Part shown: piece by piece, positions 17,000 to 26,265 of the stretch
Position numbering within the stretch: position 1 is the stretch's first letter
Layout of the letters: each line of letters opens with the position of its first letter
Assembly (NCBI GenBank): GCA_021734405.1
Contig: JAIPJA010000007.1
Span: 1-33,061, forward strand
Direction: 5' to 3'
Source of the DNA: Minisyncoccota bacterium
Lineage (GTDB): Bacteria; Patescibacteriota; Patescibacteriia; Patescibacteriales; UBA12465
DNA length: 33,061 bases
Made by a program: the position numbers and the translations under genes
Notes under the pieces: generated by a model
The model's input: the letters and a program-made list of their open reading frames with translations, nothing else
What the model was told of the DNA's origin: nothing
Databases searched by the model: none

Positions 17000-18253
17000 A
17001 TGGAAAATAATAGTCAGGACAACAAAAAAAAGCTTAGCTTTAAAATGAATATTTTTTTAGCTATATTTTTAATATTTTTAGCCTTTGCTGCTGGCAGGTC
17101 ATCTATTATAGATGAGCCTAAAGGACAGGAAATAGGTAAAAGTTATGAAACCGAAATTGTTAATAAGTATCAAGATGAAACTGGTAATTTTATTAAAGAA
17201 GTTGACTTTGATCTCTATTGGCAAGTCTGGGATGAACTGCAAGCTAAATATTTTGATGCTGATAAAATTAAAGAAAGTGATCTTTTCTATGGCTCTCTAA
17301 AAGGTATGGTAAGCGCAGTTGGCGACCCTTATACTAGTTTTTTAGACCCAGAGCTGTCTCGACAGTTTAGTGAAGAAATGTCTGGTAGTTTTGAGGGAAT
17401 TGGAGCTGAAATTGGCATTAGAGATGATATTTTAACTATTATTGCTCCACTGCCAGAAACTCCGGCTAGTAAAGCTGGAATTTTAGCTGGTGATAAAATT
17501 TATGAAATTAATGGGGAGTCTACTATGGGTATTAGTATTGATGAGGCAGTTAGTCAAATTAGAGGAGAAAAAGGCACAGAAGTTATTTTAACTGTATATA
17601 GAGATAGTTTTGATCAACCCCAAGAGATAACTATTATACGAGATACTATTCAAATTAACAGTGTGAAAACAGAAGTTTTAGAGGATAATATTTTCTTAAT
17701 TACTATAAACAGTTTTAATGATGATACTTTAGACTTGTTTAATCAAGCTATTAAAGAGGCTCAGCAAAAAAATGTCAAAGGTATAATTTTAGATTTACGT
17801 AATAATCCCGGTGGATATTTAGATACTGCCATTGAAGTGGCTAGCGAATGGGTTGAGTCTGGCCCTGTGGTAATTGAAAAATTTGATGAAGTTAATGAAG
17901 AAACTTATTTAGCTAGAGGTATTGCTAGATTAGCTGACTACAAAACTGTGGTTTTAGTTAATGGTGGCAGTGCTTCAGCTTCAGAAATTGTTTCCGGTGC
18001 TTTGCAAGATTACAGCTTAGCTACGGTTATTGGCACTCAGACTTTTGGTAAAGGGTCAGTTCAAACTCTTAATCCTTTTGCAGATGGTTCAGCTTTAAAG
18101 GTTACTGTAGCTAAATGGTTAACCCCAGAAGGTAATTATATCACTGACGTTGGCATTACTCCTGACAAGGTAATTGAATATAGCCCTGAAGACTTTGAAA
18201 ACAAGGTTGACCCGCAATTAGAAGAAGCGGTTAAGACTATAAACAATAAATAA
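17000..18253 (+). CDS. S41 family C-terminal processing peptidase (PDZ-containing)
   Basis: N-terminal TM, PDZ (PASKAGILAGDKIYEINGE), catalytic GGSASASEIVSGAL and GTQTFGKGSVQ. Confidence 0.93.
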   Translation: MENNSQDNKKKLSFKMNIFLAIFLIFLAFAAGRSSIIDEPKGQEIGKSYETEIVNKYQDETGNFIKEVDFDLYWQVWDELQAKYFDADKIKESDLFYGSLKGMVSAVGDPYTSFLDPELSRQFSEEMSGSFEGIGAEIGIRDDILTIIAPLPETPASKAGILAGDKIYEINGESTMGISIDEAVSQIRGEKGTEVILTVYRDSFDQPQEITIIRDTIQINSVKTEVLEDNIFLITINSFNDDTLDLFNQAIKEAQQKNVKGIILDLRNNPGGYLDTAIEVASEWVESGPVVIEKFDEVNEETYLARGIARLADYKTVVLVNGGSASASEIVSGALQDYSLATVIGTQTFGKGSVQTLNPFADGSALKVTVAKWLTPEGNYITDVGITPDKVIEYSPEDFENKVDPQLEEAVKTINNK

Positions 18254-18256
18254 AAA

Positions 18257-18292
18257 AAGGGGCCAATTTTTGGTCCCTTCTTAGTTCTTTTT
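18257..18292. terminator. Intrinsic terminator between convergent genes
   Basis: AAGGGGCCAA ttt TTGGTCCCTT; T7 run on the minus strand, weaker T tract on the plus strand. Confidence 0.75.
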
Positions 18293-18298
18293 AACTCC

Positions 18299-18577
18299 TT
18301 AGCTCCAATCAGAATGTATGTCTCTGTAACTTACATCTGAAAGCTCCTGTCTCGCCATATTTGCCAGAACTTTTTTTAGCTCTTCAGCGGCTTGATAAGA
18401 CTCCTGATCGAAAAAAGTAATTTTTGTCTCTTCTAGTTCGCAATTATTAATGATAAATTTAGCTATCACTTCTAATTTAGAACTTTTCTTATTCAAATTT
18501 TCCGGTCCATGCAGGAAATACAGAGGCGAACCATTACTCTTGTCCTCTAATTCAAACACATAATACTCCTCTTCCAT
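18299..18577 (-). CDS. Small hypothetical protein
   Basis: 92-aa ORF flanked by a terminator and a minus-strand promoter-like TTGACA-17-TATAGT near 18640-18670. Confidence 0.55.
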   Translation of the reverse strand: MEEEYYVFELEDKSNGSPLYFLHGPENLNKKSSKLEVIAKFIINNCELEETKITFFDQESYQAAEELKKVLANMARQELSDVSYRDIHSDWS

Positions 18578-18693
18578 GTTACTAATCTTTTTTGGTTAAT
18601 AATAAAATTGTTAAAAAACTTAAAAATATTATATAATAACTATATACAAATAATTGGCTTTTGTCAATGTAAAAAATCTTAATTAATTTTTGT

Positions 18694-20349
18694 ATGAAAA
18701 AAGAATCTCAAGCTCAAGACAAAAAAAATACTAAATATATTTTTGTAGTAGGAGGCGTAATGTCTGGGGTAGGTAAAGGAGTTACTACTGCTTCAATAGG
18801 CACGATACTTCAATCTAAAGGTTATAAGGTTAGTGCTATAAAAATGGATCCATATATTAATGTTGATGCTGGCACTATGAATCCAGTAGAGCATGGTGAA
18901 GTTTTTGTAACTGAAGATGGTGATGAAACTGACCAAGATATTGGCAATTACGAGAGATTTTTAAACCAAGATATTTACAAAGAAAATTACATGACCACTG
19001 GTCGTATTTATCAAAGTGTAATTGAAAAAGAAAGAAATTTGGAATATAAGGGTAAATGTGTGCAAGTAGTACCTCATATTCCCATGGAAATAAGAGAAAG
19101 AATAGATAAAGCTGCTAAAAAGAGTGGAGCTGAAATAATGATAATTGAAGTTGGTGGTACTGTAGGGGAATATGAAAATCTATTATTTCTGGAAGCAGCT
19201 AGAGTTTTAAAATTAAAACATCCTGATGATGTTTTATTTGTTATGGTTTCTTATTTGCCTTTTCCTCATAAAATAGGTGAGATGAAAACTAAACCTACTC
19301 AACATGCAGTTAGAAGTTTAAATAGCGCCGGCATTCAACCTAACTTTATTGTTGCTCGTTCAGAAGTAGCTATTGATGAACCTAGAAGAGAAAAAATCGC
19401 TATTCATTGTAATATTAATCCTTTAGACGTAATTGCTGCTCCTGACGCAGACTCTATTTACGACATTCCTATTAATTTTGAAAAAAACGGTTTAGGCGAT
19501 AGAATTTTAGAAAAGTTTAAATTAAATAAGAAAAAAAATGATTTTAAAGATTGGACAGAAATGGTTAAAAAAACTAAAAATGTTAAAGAGGAGATCAGTA
19601 TTGGTATTGTAGGAAAGTATTTTACCACTGGCGACTTTTCTTTAGCTGACTCATACATTTCTGTTATAGAAGCCTTAAAACATGCTGGTATTTACAACAA
19701 GGTAAAAGTTAAACTGCACTGGATAAACACTTCGGATATAGAAAAAAATGGTACTAAAAGTTTAAAATCTTTTAATGGCATAGTAGTGCCTCAAGGTTGG
19801 GGATCCAGAGGCTCAGAAGGGAAAATAGAAACTATAAGGTATTGTCGAGAAAATAAAGTTCCTTATTTTGGTCTTTGTTATGGCATGCAAATGGCGGTTA
19901 TTGAATTTGCTAGAAATGTTTGTGGTTTAAAAGAAGCTGACTCAGAAGAAATTAATTCTAAAACTCCAGACCCGGTTATTCATTTTATGCCCGAGCAAGC
20001 CAAGCTTATAGCTGAAAAAGGCTATGGTGGAACTATTAGGCTTGGTGGTTGGCCTTGCAAACTAAAAGAGGGAACTAGACTAGAAAAAGCTTATAATAAA
20101 TTTACTAGCAAGAAAACTGTATCAGAGAGACATAGGCATCGCTTTGAGTTTAATAATAAATATAGAGAATTATTTGAAAGTAAAGGTTTAATTGTTTCTG
20201 GAACTTCACCGGATAACAAGATAGTCGAAGCAGTAGAAATAAAAAACCATCCTTTCTTTATTGGTGTACAGTTTCACCCAGAATACATTTCTCGCCCCTT
20301 AAGACCCCATCCTTTATTTGTTGAGCTTGTTAAAAGTTGTAAAAAATGA
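18694..20349 (+). CDS. pyrG: CTP synthase
   Basis: KYIFVVGGVMSGVGKGVTTASIG; DPYINVDAGTMNPVEHGEVFVTEDGDETDQDIGNYERF; glutaminase FGLCYGMQ and FHPEY. Confidence 0.97.
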   Translation: MKKESQAQDKKNTKYIFVVGGVMSGVGKGVTTASIGTILQSKGYKVSAIKMDPYINVDAGTMNPVEHGEVFVTEDGDETDQDIGNYERFLNQDIYKENYMTTGRIYQSVIEKERNLEYKGKCVQVVPHIPMEIRERIDKAAKKSGAEIMIIEVGGTVGEYENLLFLEAARVLKLKHPDDVLFVMVSYLPFPHKIGEMKTKPTQHAVRSLNSAGIQPNFIVARSEVAIDEPRREKIAIHCNINPLDVIAAPDADSIYDIPINFEKNGLGDRILEKFKLNKKKNDFKDWTEMVKKTKNVKEEISIGIVGKYFTTGDFSLADSYISVIEALKHAGIYNKVKVKLHWINTSDIEKNGTKSLKSFNGIVVPQGWGSRGSEGKIETIRYCRENKVPYFGLCYGMQMAVIEFARNVCGLKEADSEEINSKTPDPVIHFMPEQAKLIAEKGYGGTIRLGGWPCKLKEGTRLEKAYNKFTSKKTVSERHRHRFEFNNKYRELFESKGLIVSGTSPDNKIVEAVEIKNHPFFIGVQFHPEYISRPLRPHPLFVELVKSCKK

Positions 20350-20415
20350 TAGTTTAGTATAGTATAGATATATAAAAGTAAAATTTAATTAAAATAATTT
20401 ATTAACATTAAATTT

Positions 20416-21447
20416 ATGAATTTTGAAAAAAATTTTAATCAACCCTCAAATAAAAACGAGGATAAGGAGGATAAGGAGCAAAGAGAAAAAAATAATGAAA
20501 AATTAGCTAGTGAGTTAGCAGAAAAAAGTTCTTCTGATATATTGGACATTCAAGAGAAAATGGATGCTTATAACAATGACCCTGAAAGGATAAAAAGAGA
20601 AGAAGATGAATTAGAAGCTGGTGAAGCTTTGATGAGAAAATTATATCGTCGTTGGTCTGATGGCAACGATACAAGATGTGGCGCATATGTAAGTGATAAA
20701 GAATTAGGTTCTTTAAAAACAATGAAACCTGAATGGGCTAAAATGATAACAGGAAAAGTTTGGGCTACAGATGGGGTACGTTATAATTTAATGGGAGTAT
20801 CTGAAATGAGCGATGAATGTATTGATATTTTCGCAAAATCAAATCAATCTCTAATGTTAGGAGTAGAAAAAGTAACTAAAAATTCAGCTGAATCTTTAAG
20901 TCAATGTAGAGCTGAATTAACTTTGGATAAAGTTAAAGAATTAAGTACTGAAGAAGCTGTCAGTTTATTTGAAGCTGATAGAGATCAATATGAATCTTCT
21001 ACACGTAAACGAAGAGGCACTGATTTAAATGGACTAAAACAAATCAGCCCAGAAGTGGCTAAAGCAATGGTTAGGGATCAGGGTTATCTTCAATTAGGAA
21101 TTGAGGAATTAACTGAAGAATTAGCAGATATACTATCAAAACATGAAGGAGAAGAGTTGAGTTTTTCAAATTTAAAAAAACTTGAGCCTGAAGTAGCAAA
21201 AAGGTTAGCACAATATAGAGGAAAATTAGAAATTTATGTACAAGAGCCGATTGACGATCAAACAGCTAAAAATTTAGCTAGAAAAATTGAAGGACAAGAT
21301 CAATATAATGCATCAGTGAGGGTTAGGGATGGTAAACATCAACCTTGGTATGAAAAAGACAATGAAAGAAAAATAAGTTATGAATCAAGCGAAAAAATGT
21401 GGAAGTCTAGAAGAAATTTTTTTCAAAGAATTTTGAATAGATCTTAG
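20416..21447 (+). CDS. Hypothetical protein with degenerate LRR-like/helical repeats
   Basis: Recurrent 'L..LK.(L/I).PEVAK.(L/M)...(G).L.L...EELTEELAD.LSKH.G' units in the C-terminal half. Confidence 0.65.
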   Translation: MNFEKNFNQPSNKNEDKEDKEQREKNNEKLASELAEKSSSDILDIQEKMDAYNNDPERIKREEDELEAGEALMRKLYRRWSDGNDTRCGAYVSDKELGSLKTMKPEWAKMITGKVWATDGVRYNLMGVSEMSDECIDIFAKSNQSLMLGVEKVTKNSAESLSQCRAELTLDKVKELSTEEAVSLFEADRDQYESSTRKRRGTDLNGLKQISPEVAKAMVRDQGYLQLGIEELTEELADILSKHEGEELSFSNLKKLEPEVAKRLAQYRGKLEIYVQEPIDDQTAKNLARKIEGQDQYNASVRVRDGKHQPWYEKDNERKISYESSEKMWKSRRNFFQRILNRS

Positions 21448-21466
21448 TTTTGAAGAGAATACCTTT

Positions 21467-21498
21467 AAAAGAAGACCCTCTACAGGGTCTTCTTTTTT
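21467..21498. terminator. Intrinsic terminator (A-run and T-run on both sides)
   Basis: AAAAGAAGACCCT ctac AGGGTCTTCTTTTTT. Confidence 0.9.
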
Positions 21499-21544
21499 AT
21501 GTGTCTAGTTTTCTTTTGCGAGTAATGTTTAAGTTTTTCTAAAC

Positions 21545-21826
21545 TTATCTGGTAGCAACAACATTAACAAAAACTGTTTTTTTAAGTTGGTTGTTGAATT
21601 TTTTAACTTTTTTGTCAGTGAACTTAATAAAACCTTCTTTAACAGCAAATAAAGTATCATCTTTGCCAATTCTTACATTTTCTCCTGGGTGATATTTAGT
21701 GCCTCTTTGCCTAATGATAATAGCTCCATTTTTAGCATATTCTCCAGCAAAAAGCTTAACACCTAAACGCTTACTTTTGGAATCTCGTCCATTCGAGGTG
21801 GATCCACCTGCTTTTTTATGTGCCAT
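21545..21826 (-). CDS. rpmA: 50S ribosomal protein L27
   Basis: [61 protein letters not shown]. Confidence 0.95.
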   Translation of the reverse strand: MAHKKAGGSTSNGRDSKSKRLGVKLFAGEYAKNGAIIIRQRGTKYHPGENVRIGKDDTLFAVKEGFIKFTDKKVKKFNNQLKKTVFVNVVATR

Positions 21827-21954
21827 ATGTTTTTAATTAAATAAAAAAATAAAATTTTTTGCAATTTATTACTTTTATATAATAACAAAGCTCTATTTTA
21901 TTGTCAATATAAATATGATATAATACAGATAATTAATTATTTAATAATTTTAAT

Positions 21955-22143
21955 ATGAAAGTTAAAGTCGATAAGGACAAATGTATTAGTTGTGGCTTAT
22001 GTATAAACATGTGTCCTGAGGTTTTTGAGTTTGATGAAAATTCAAAATCAAGTGTTAAAAATCAGCCAAAAAACAAGGAGCAGGAAGACTGTGTTCAAAA
22101 CAGTATTAGCTCTTGTCCGGTAGAAGCAATAATTAAAGATTAA
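21955..22143 (+). CDS. Single-cluster ferredoxin
   Basis: VDKDKCISCGLCINMCPEVFEF ... SSCPVEAI. Confidence 0.88.
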   Translation: MKVKVDKDKCISCGLCINMCPEVFEFDENSKSSVKNQPKNKEQEDCVQNSISSCPVEAIIKD

Positions 22144-22147
22144 TATT

Positions 22148-22657
22148 ATGGCAGAACTTAATTTTAATCCTGAGATAGTTCCGGAATCAACTTCAGAAGA
22201 GTCCTCGGAAAATAAAGTTGAAAATGAGGGAGGTTTAGAATCTCAAACTGAAAATAAAGAAACTATTAAAGAAAATATAGATAGAAGTGAACAAGCTGTT
22301 AAAAATGAGGTTGAAACTCCGGCTTTAAAAAAGAAAAAAGCTTCTGTAGTTTTGCAAACTAATTTAAACAGTGAGCAAGCTAAACAGCTTAAAGAAATTG
22401 ATAATATTCTCTCTGAAGGTTTAGAAGATGTGTTTTTAAATTTATCTAAAGATAAACAAGCCCAATTTAAACAAACCGGAGAAGAAACTGTGGCTAAAAT
22501 TAATGTTTTACTAGAAAAAACTAAAATTAAGGTTGAGCAAATTGTTAATTTAATTAAAAAGTGGTTAGGAATAATTCCTAATGCTAATTATTATTATTTA
22601 GAACAAGAGTCTAAAATAAAGGCTGATAAGATAATAAAATTAAAAAAACATGAATAA
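22148..22657 (+). CDS. Hypothetical protein, acidic disordered N-terminus and helical C-terminus
   Basis: 169 aa; 10 nt upstream of and probably co-transcribed with the ATPase gene. Confidence 0.6.
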   Translation: MAELNFNPEIVPESTSEESSENKVENEGGLESQTENKETIKENIDRSEQAVKNEVETPALKKKKASVVLQTNLNSEQAKQLKEIDNILSEGLEDVFLNLSKDKQAQFKQTGEETVAKINVLLEKTKIKVEQIVNLIKKWLGIIPNANYYYLEQESKIKADKIIKLKKHE

Positions 22658-22666
22658 TTTTATATT

Positions 22667-25138
22667 ATGAATTTTGATTTTTCTACCATTAATCCTTTAG
22701 TAATTATCATTCCTTTAGTACTTTTAGGCTTGTTTTTTTTAGTGCTTTTAATTTTTCGTTCAATTTTAAAGAAAAAACAAATAGTTGAGCATAGAGTTTT
22801 TCTAATTAAATTGCCCAAGGACAAGCCTCAGGATGCTAATAAGGATGAAACTATTCAAACCATGCAAGAAGACATTGCTAAAGGGGAAACGCTCCTAGCT
22901 GCTATTGGAGGTTTAAGGGCGCAAAGAGGACAAAATCACTGGCTAAAAGGTAGAACTGATCATTTTGGACTAGAAATAGTGGCTCATAACAATAAGATAG
23001 CTTTTTATTTAGCTGTTCCTGAAGACAAAACTCGATATATTGAACAACAAATACACGCCTATTACCCTGAAGCTGTTATAGAAGAAATTTTAGACTATAA
23101 TGCTTTTAATATTCAAAATCAGGTTTTAGCTGGTACTTTAAAAACTAGAAAAAGTTTTGCCTTACCTATTAAGACCTATAAAGATATGGAGGTTGACCCC
23201 ATGAGCTCTATTATAAACGTGCTCTCTAAATTAGATAAAGATGAAAGCATCACTGTACAGTATTTAGTTAGAAGCGCTAAAGCTTCTTGGCATAGTACTA
23301 TAAAAAATATTGTTAGAAATAGCCATAAAAAAAATAGCTTACAACTTAGCTCTTCTGGTTCCGGTGGCGCTTCTAAGATTTTTTCTTTTCTTTTTGATAT
23401 GTTTAGCTCAGCTTCTAAATCAAAATCAGCCAGCGAACAAACCATGGATACTAAAAGATTAACTGCTAATGAAGAGGAGGTGCTTAAAAAAATGGAAGAA
23501 AAAAATGCTAAAGCCGGTTTAGATATTAATTTACGCATGATAGTGAGCGCTAAAACTCAAACTAAAAGTATAATGTATTTAGAAAATTTAGCTAATGCTT
23601 TTTCTGAATATAATGCTTATGAGAAAGGTAATAATTTTGGATCAATAGATAAATCTAAGCAAAAACAAATAGTTCACGATTTTATTTTTCGTCGTTTTGA
23701 TGACAAAAAAAGTTTTCTTTTAAATACTGAAGAATTAGTTGGTTTATTTCATTTTCCTACTAGAACCATGGAAACCCCCAATATTTTGTGGCTTACTGCC
23801 AGAGTAGCTCCAGCGCCTTCAGATATACCAGAGGAAGGCCTGCTTTTAGGTAGAAACAGTTATAGGGGGATAACTAAAGATATTTATATTAAAAGACCAG
23901 ATCGTAGAAGACACACCTATATTATTGGTAAATCTGGTACTGGTAAGTCAGTACATATAACTAACATGGCGGTTCAAGACATTGAGAATGGGGAAGGGGT
24001 TTGTGTTTTAGACCCTCATGGCGATTTAATAGAAGATATTATTCAAAGAGTACCCCCGCAAAGGGCTGAGGATGTGATAGTTTTTTCTCCGGGAGACGTA
24101 GAAAGACCTATGGCTTTGAATTTATTAGAATATGATGAAAAATATCCTGAACAAAAAAGCTTTGTTATTAATGAAATGATAGGCATATTTGATAAACTTT
24201 ATGACTTAAAAGCTACTGGTGGACCAATGTTTGAACAATATATGAGAAATGCTTTACTTTTAATAATGGATAGTCCTGAACTAGGATCAACTTTAATGGA
24301 AGTACCTAAGGTTTTGGCTGATGAAGATTTCAGAAAATTAAAAATATCAAAATGTAAAAATCAAACTGTCGTTGATTTTTGGAGTAAAGAAGCGGAAAAA
24401 GCCGGTGGAGAAGCAGCTTTAGCCAACATTGTCCCATATATTACCTCCAAGTTAACACCTTTTATATCTAATGACATGATGAGACCAATTATTGGTCAAC
24501 AAAAAAGCTCATTTAATTTTAGAGAACTAATGGATAGTCAAAAAATTCTGTTAATAGATTTACCTAAAGGTGTTATTGGTGAAACCAATGCTTATTTATT
24601 AGGTATGATTATAGTAGGTAAAATACTTATGGCCTCACTTTCTCGAGCTAATATGGCTCAGGAAGATAGGAAAGATTTTTATCTATATATTGATGAGTTT
24701 CAAAACTTTACCACTGACTCTATTTGCGCTATTTTATCTGAGGCCAGAAAATACGCTTTAAACCTTATTATCGCTCACCAATATATTGGTCAGCTATCCC
24801 AAGACAATAATTCTGAGATAAAAGATGCTGTTTTTGGTAACGTTGGCACAATGATAACTTTTAAGGTGGGCTCCGAGGATGCTGAGTATTTAGTTAAAGA
24901 TTTTGGTCCTACTTTCAATGAATTTGATCTTATAAACATTGGCAAGGGAACTGCCTGTATTAAATTATTAGTTGATAATACTTCTACAAAACCTTTCTCT
25001 TTGCAAACAATTTGGCCAATGCTTGGTACAGCTAGAGAAGATATGTCAGTTAAAATTAGAAATCTTAGTCGTTTAAAATATGGCCAAGATAAAAGAATTG
25101 TTGAAGCAGAAATTAAAAAAAGAGGTCTGGCTACTTAA
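22667..25138 (+). CDS. VirB4/VirD4/HerA-type membrane-anchored ATPase (type IV secretion DNA-binding domain-like)
   Basis: N-terminal TM; Walker A IIGKSGTGKS; GVCVLDPHGDLIEDI; Walker B DFYLYIDEFQNF; LIIAHQYIGQL. Confidence 0.88.
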   Translation: MNFDFSTINPLVIIIPLVLLGLFFLVLLIFRSILKKKQIVEHRVFLIKLPKDKPQDANKDETIQTMQEDIAKGETLLAAIGGLRAQRGQNHWLKGRTDHFGLEIVAHNNKIAFYLAVPEDKTRYIEQQIHAYYPEAVIEEILDYNAFNIQNQVLAGTLKTRKSFALPIKTYKDMEVDPMSSIINVLSKLDKDESITVQYLVRSAKASWHSTIKNIVRNSHKKNSLQLSSSGSGGASKIFSFLFDMFSSASKSKSASEQTMDTKRLTANEEEVLKKMEEKNAKAGLDINLRMIVSAKTQTKSIMYLENLANAFSEYNAYEKGNNFGSIDKSKQKQIVHDFIFRRFDDKKSFLLNTEELVGLFHFPTRTMETPNILWLTARVAPAPSDIPEEGLLLGRNSYRGITKDIYIKRPDRRRHTYIIGKSGTGKSVHITNMAVQDIENGEGVCVLDPHGDLIEDIIQRVPPQRAEDVIVFSPGDVERPMALNLLEYDEKYPEQKSFVINEMIGIFDKLYDLKATGGPMFEQYMRNALLLIMDSPELGSTLMEVPKVLADEDFRKLKISKCKNQTVVDFWSKEAEKAGGEAALANIVPYITSKLTPFISNDMMRPIIGQQKSSFNFRELMDSQKILLIDLPKGVIGETNAYLLGMIIVGKILMASLSRANMAQEDRKDFYLYIDEFQNFTTDSICAILSEARKYALNLIIAHQYIGQLSQDNNSEIKDAVFGNVGTMITFKVGSEDAEYLVKDFGPTFNEFDLINIGKGTACIKLLVDNTSTKPFSLQTIWPMLGTAREDMSVKIRNLSRLKYGQDKRIVEAEIKKRGLAT

Positions 25139-25222
25139 TACTAGCTTTTATATAATATTGATGAAAACAGAGTAATTGTTTTAAAGATAATTATTCTGTT
25201 TTTATCATTAAAAAATATACTC

Positions 25223-25250
25223 TTGACAGACTTAGTGTTATTGCTACAAT
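25223..25250 (+). promoter_or_regulatory. Sigma70-like promoter for the lipoprotein gene
   Basis: ACTC-TTGACA, 16-bp spacer, TACAAT. Confidence 0.7.
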
Positions 25251-25280
25251 TAAACAATTGTACTTTAAAAACTTGTAAAT

Positions 25281-25790
25281 ATGAAAAACATAGGAAAAGT
25301 GTGGTTTTTTTTGATGATGTTGTTTTTGTTTTCTTCCGCTTGCAGTTTAGAGAGGAGCTTAGATAATTTTTCTCAAACGGTTGAAGAAACAAAATATGGT
25401 GTTTTTTGGTCTGGATATATAGTTTATAATCAAGATTCACTATATTTTGATATTTTAGGTGATGTTGGCTATAGAATGTCTGATTCTGCCAGGGATGTAA
25501 TTATAATAAAACTAGAATCAGGTGATCTTTATGTGGCCACCAGAGAGATGGCGGATCCTTTAAATCGTCCAGCTCCTAATAAGGAGAAAATGATGACACA
25601 GTGGAAAATTGCAGGAGAAAAATCTTTATTTGCTAACAAAATAAGAGAATTAAGGAAAAATGGTGAAATTATTTTTAAAAATTTACCTCAAAATCAAGAT
25701 TCTGCAAGCAAAAAATTGATTTATCTCTATGGCTTAAAACCAGAGCTAGCCCAAAGAAAAATTAAACAAGCAAAAGACTTGTTTAAATAG
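25281..25790 (+). CDS. Putative lipoprotein
   Basis: Signal peptide with lipobox-like SSAC (FLMMLFLFSSACSLE). Confidence 0.7.
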   Translation: MKNIGKVWFFLMMLFLFSSACSLERSLDNFSQTVEETKYGVFWSGYIVYNQDSLYFDILGDVGYRMSDSARDVIIIKLESGDLYVATREMADPLNRPAPNKEKMMTQWKIAGEKSLFANKIRELRKNGEIIFKNLPQNQDSASKKLIYLYGLKPELAQRKIKQAKDLFK

Positions 25791-25795
25791 GAATT

Positions 25796-25822
25796 ATAGC
25801 TGCTAAAAAGGCAGCTTTTTTA
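25796..25822 (+). terminator. Intrinsic terminator
   Basis: AGCTGC taaaaag GCAGCT TTTTTA. Confidence 0.8.
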
Positions 25823-25876
25823 TTCACTAATTATATTTTTTATTGTATAATTTTATTATTAAATATAAAATAATTT

Positions 25877-26260
25877 ATGTTTCATTTTTTAAAAAAAATA
25901 ATTGAGAAAATTATGTTTAACAACAATAAATCTGAGATAGAATTCATGCCTTTTATCTACCTAGATAGTCCTTTAATTGATGATTTACTTGAAAAATTAT
26001 ATAATCTTAAAATTGTTAAAAGAAAAAAAGATGATAAGTATTATATTTTTCAGGCTAAATTAATGATTTATTTAGCTTTTAATAAATACTTACACTTATT
26101 ATTTTTAGATATAGATGATGATAAATTAATTAAAATTTTAGAAGAAATAGAGGATGATCAAACTAGTGAAAATATTTTTATAGCTCTAGAAAAAGGCTTG
26201 GAGGAGAATAAGGATAATATTATAAACAATTTTGTTAAATATTTTAAAAAAAATAAATAA
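25877..26260 (+). CDS. Small hypothetical helical protein
   Basis: 127-aa ORF 5 nt upstream of the 650-aa ORF; alternative start at 25913. Confidence 0.5.
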   Translation: MFHFLKKIIEKIMFNNNKSEIEFMPFIYLDSPLIDDLLEKLYNLKIVKRKKDDKYYIFQAKLMIYLAFNKYLHLLFLDIDDDKLIKILEEIEDDQTSENIFIALEKGLEENKDNIINNFVKYFKKNK

Positions 26261-26265
26261 AAAAT

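Noticed and set aside
20338-20349. Possible TGA recoding as in some CPR lineages (Gracilibacteria/Absconditabacteria)
   Set aside because: pyrG ends naturally at TGA and other genes lack in-frame TGA, so the standard code fits.
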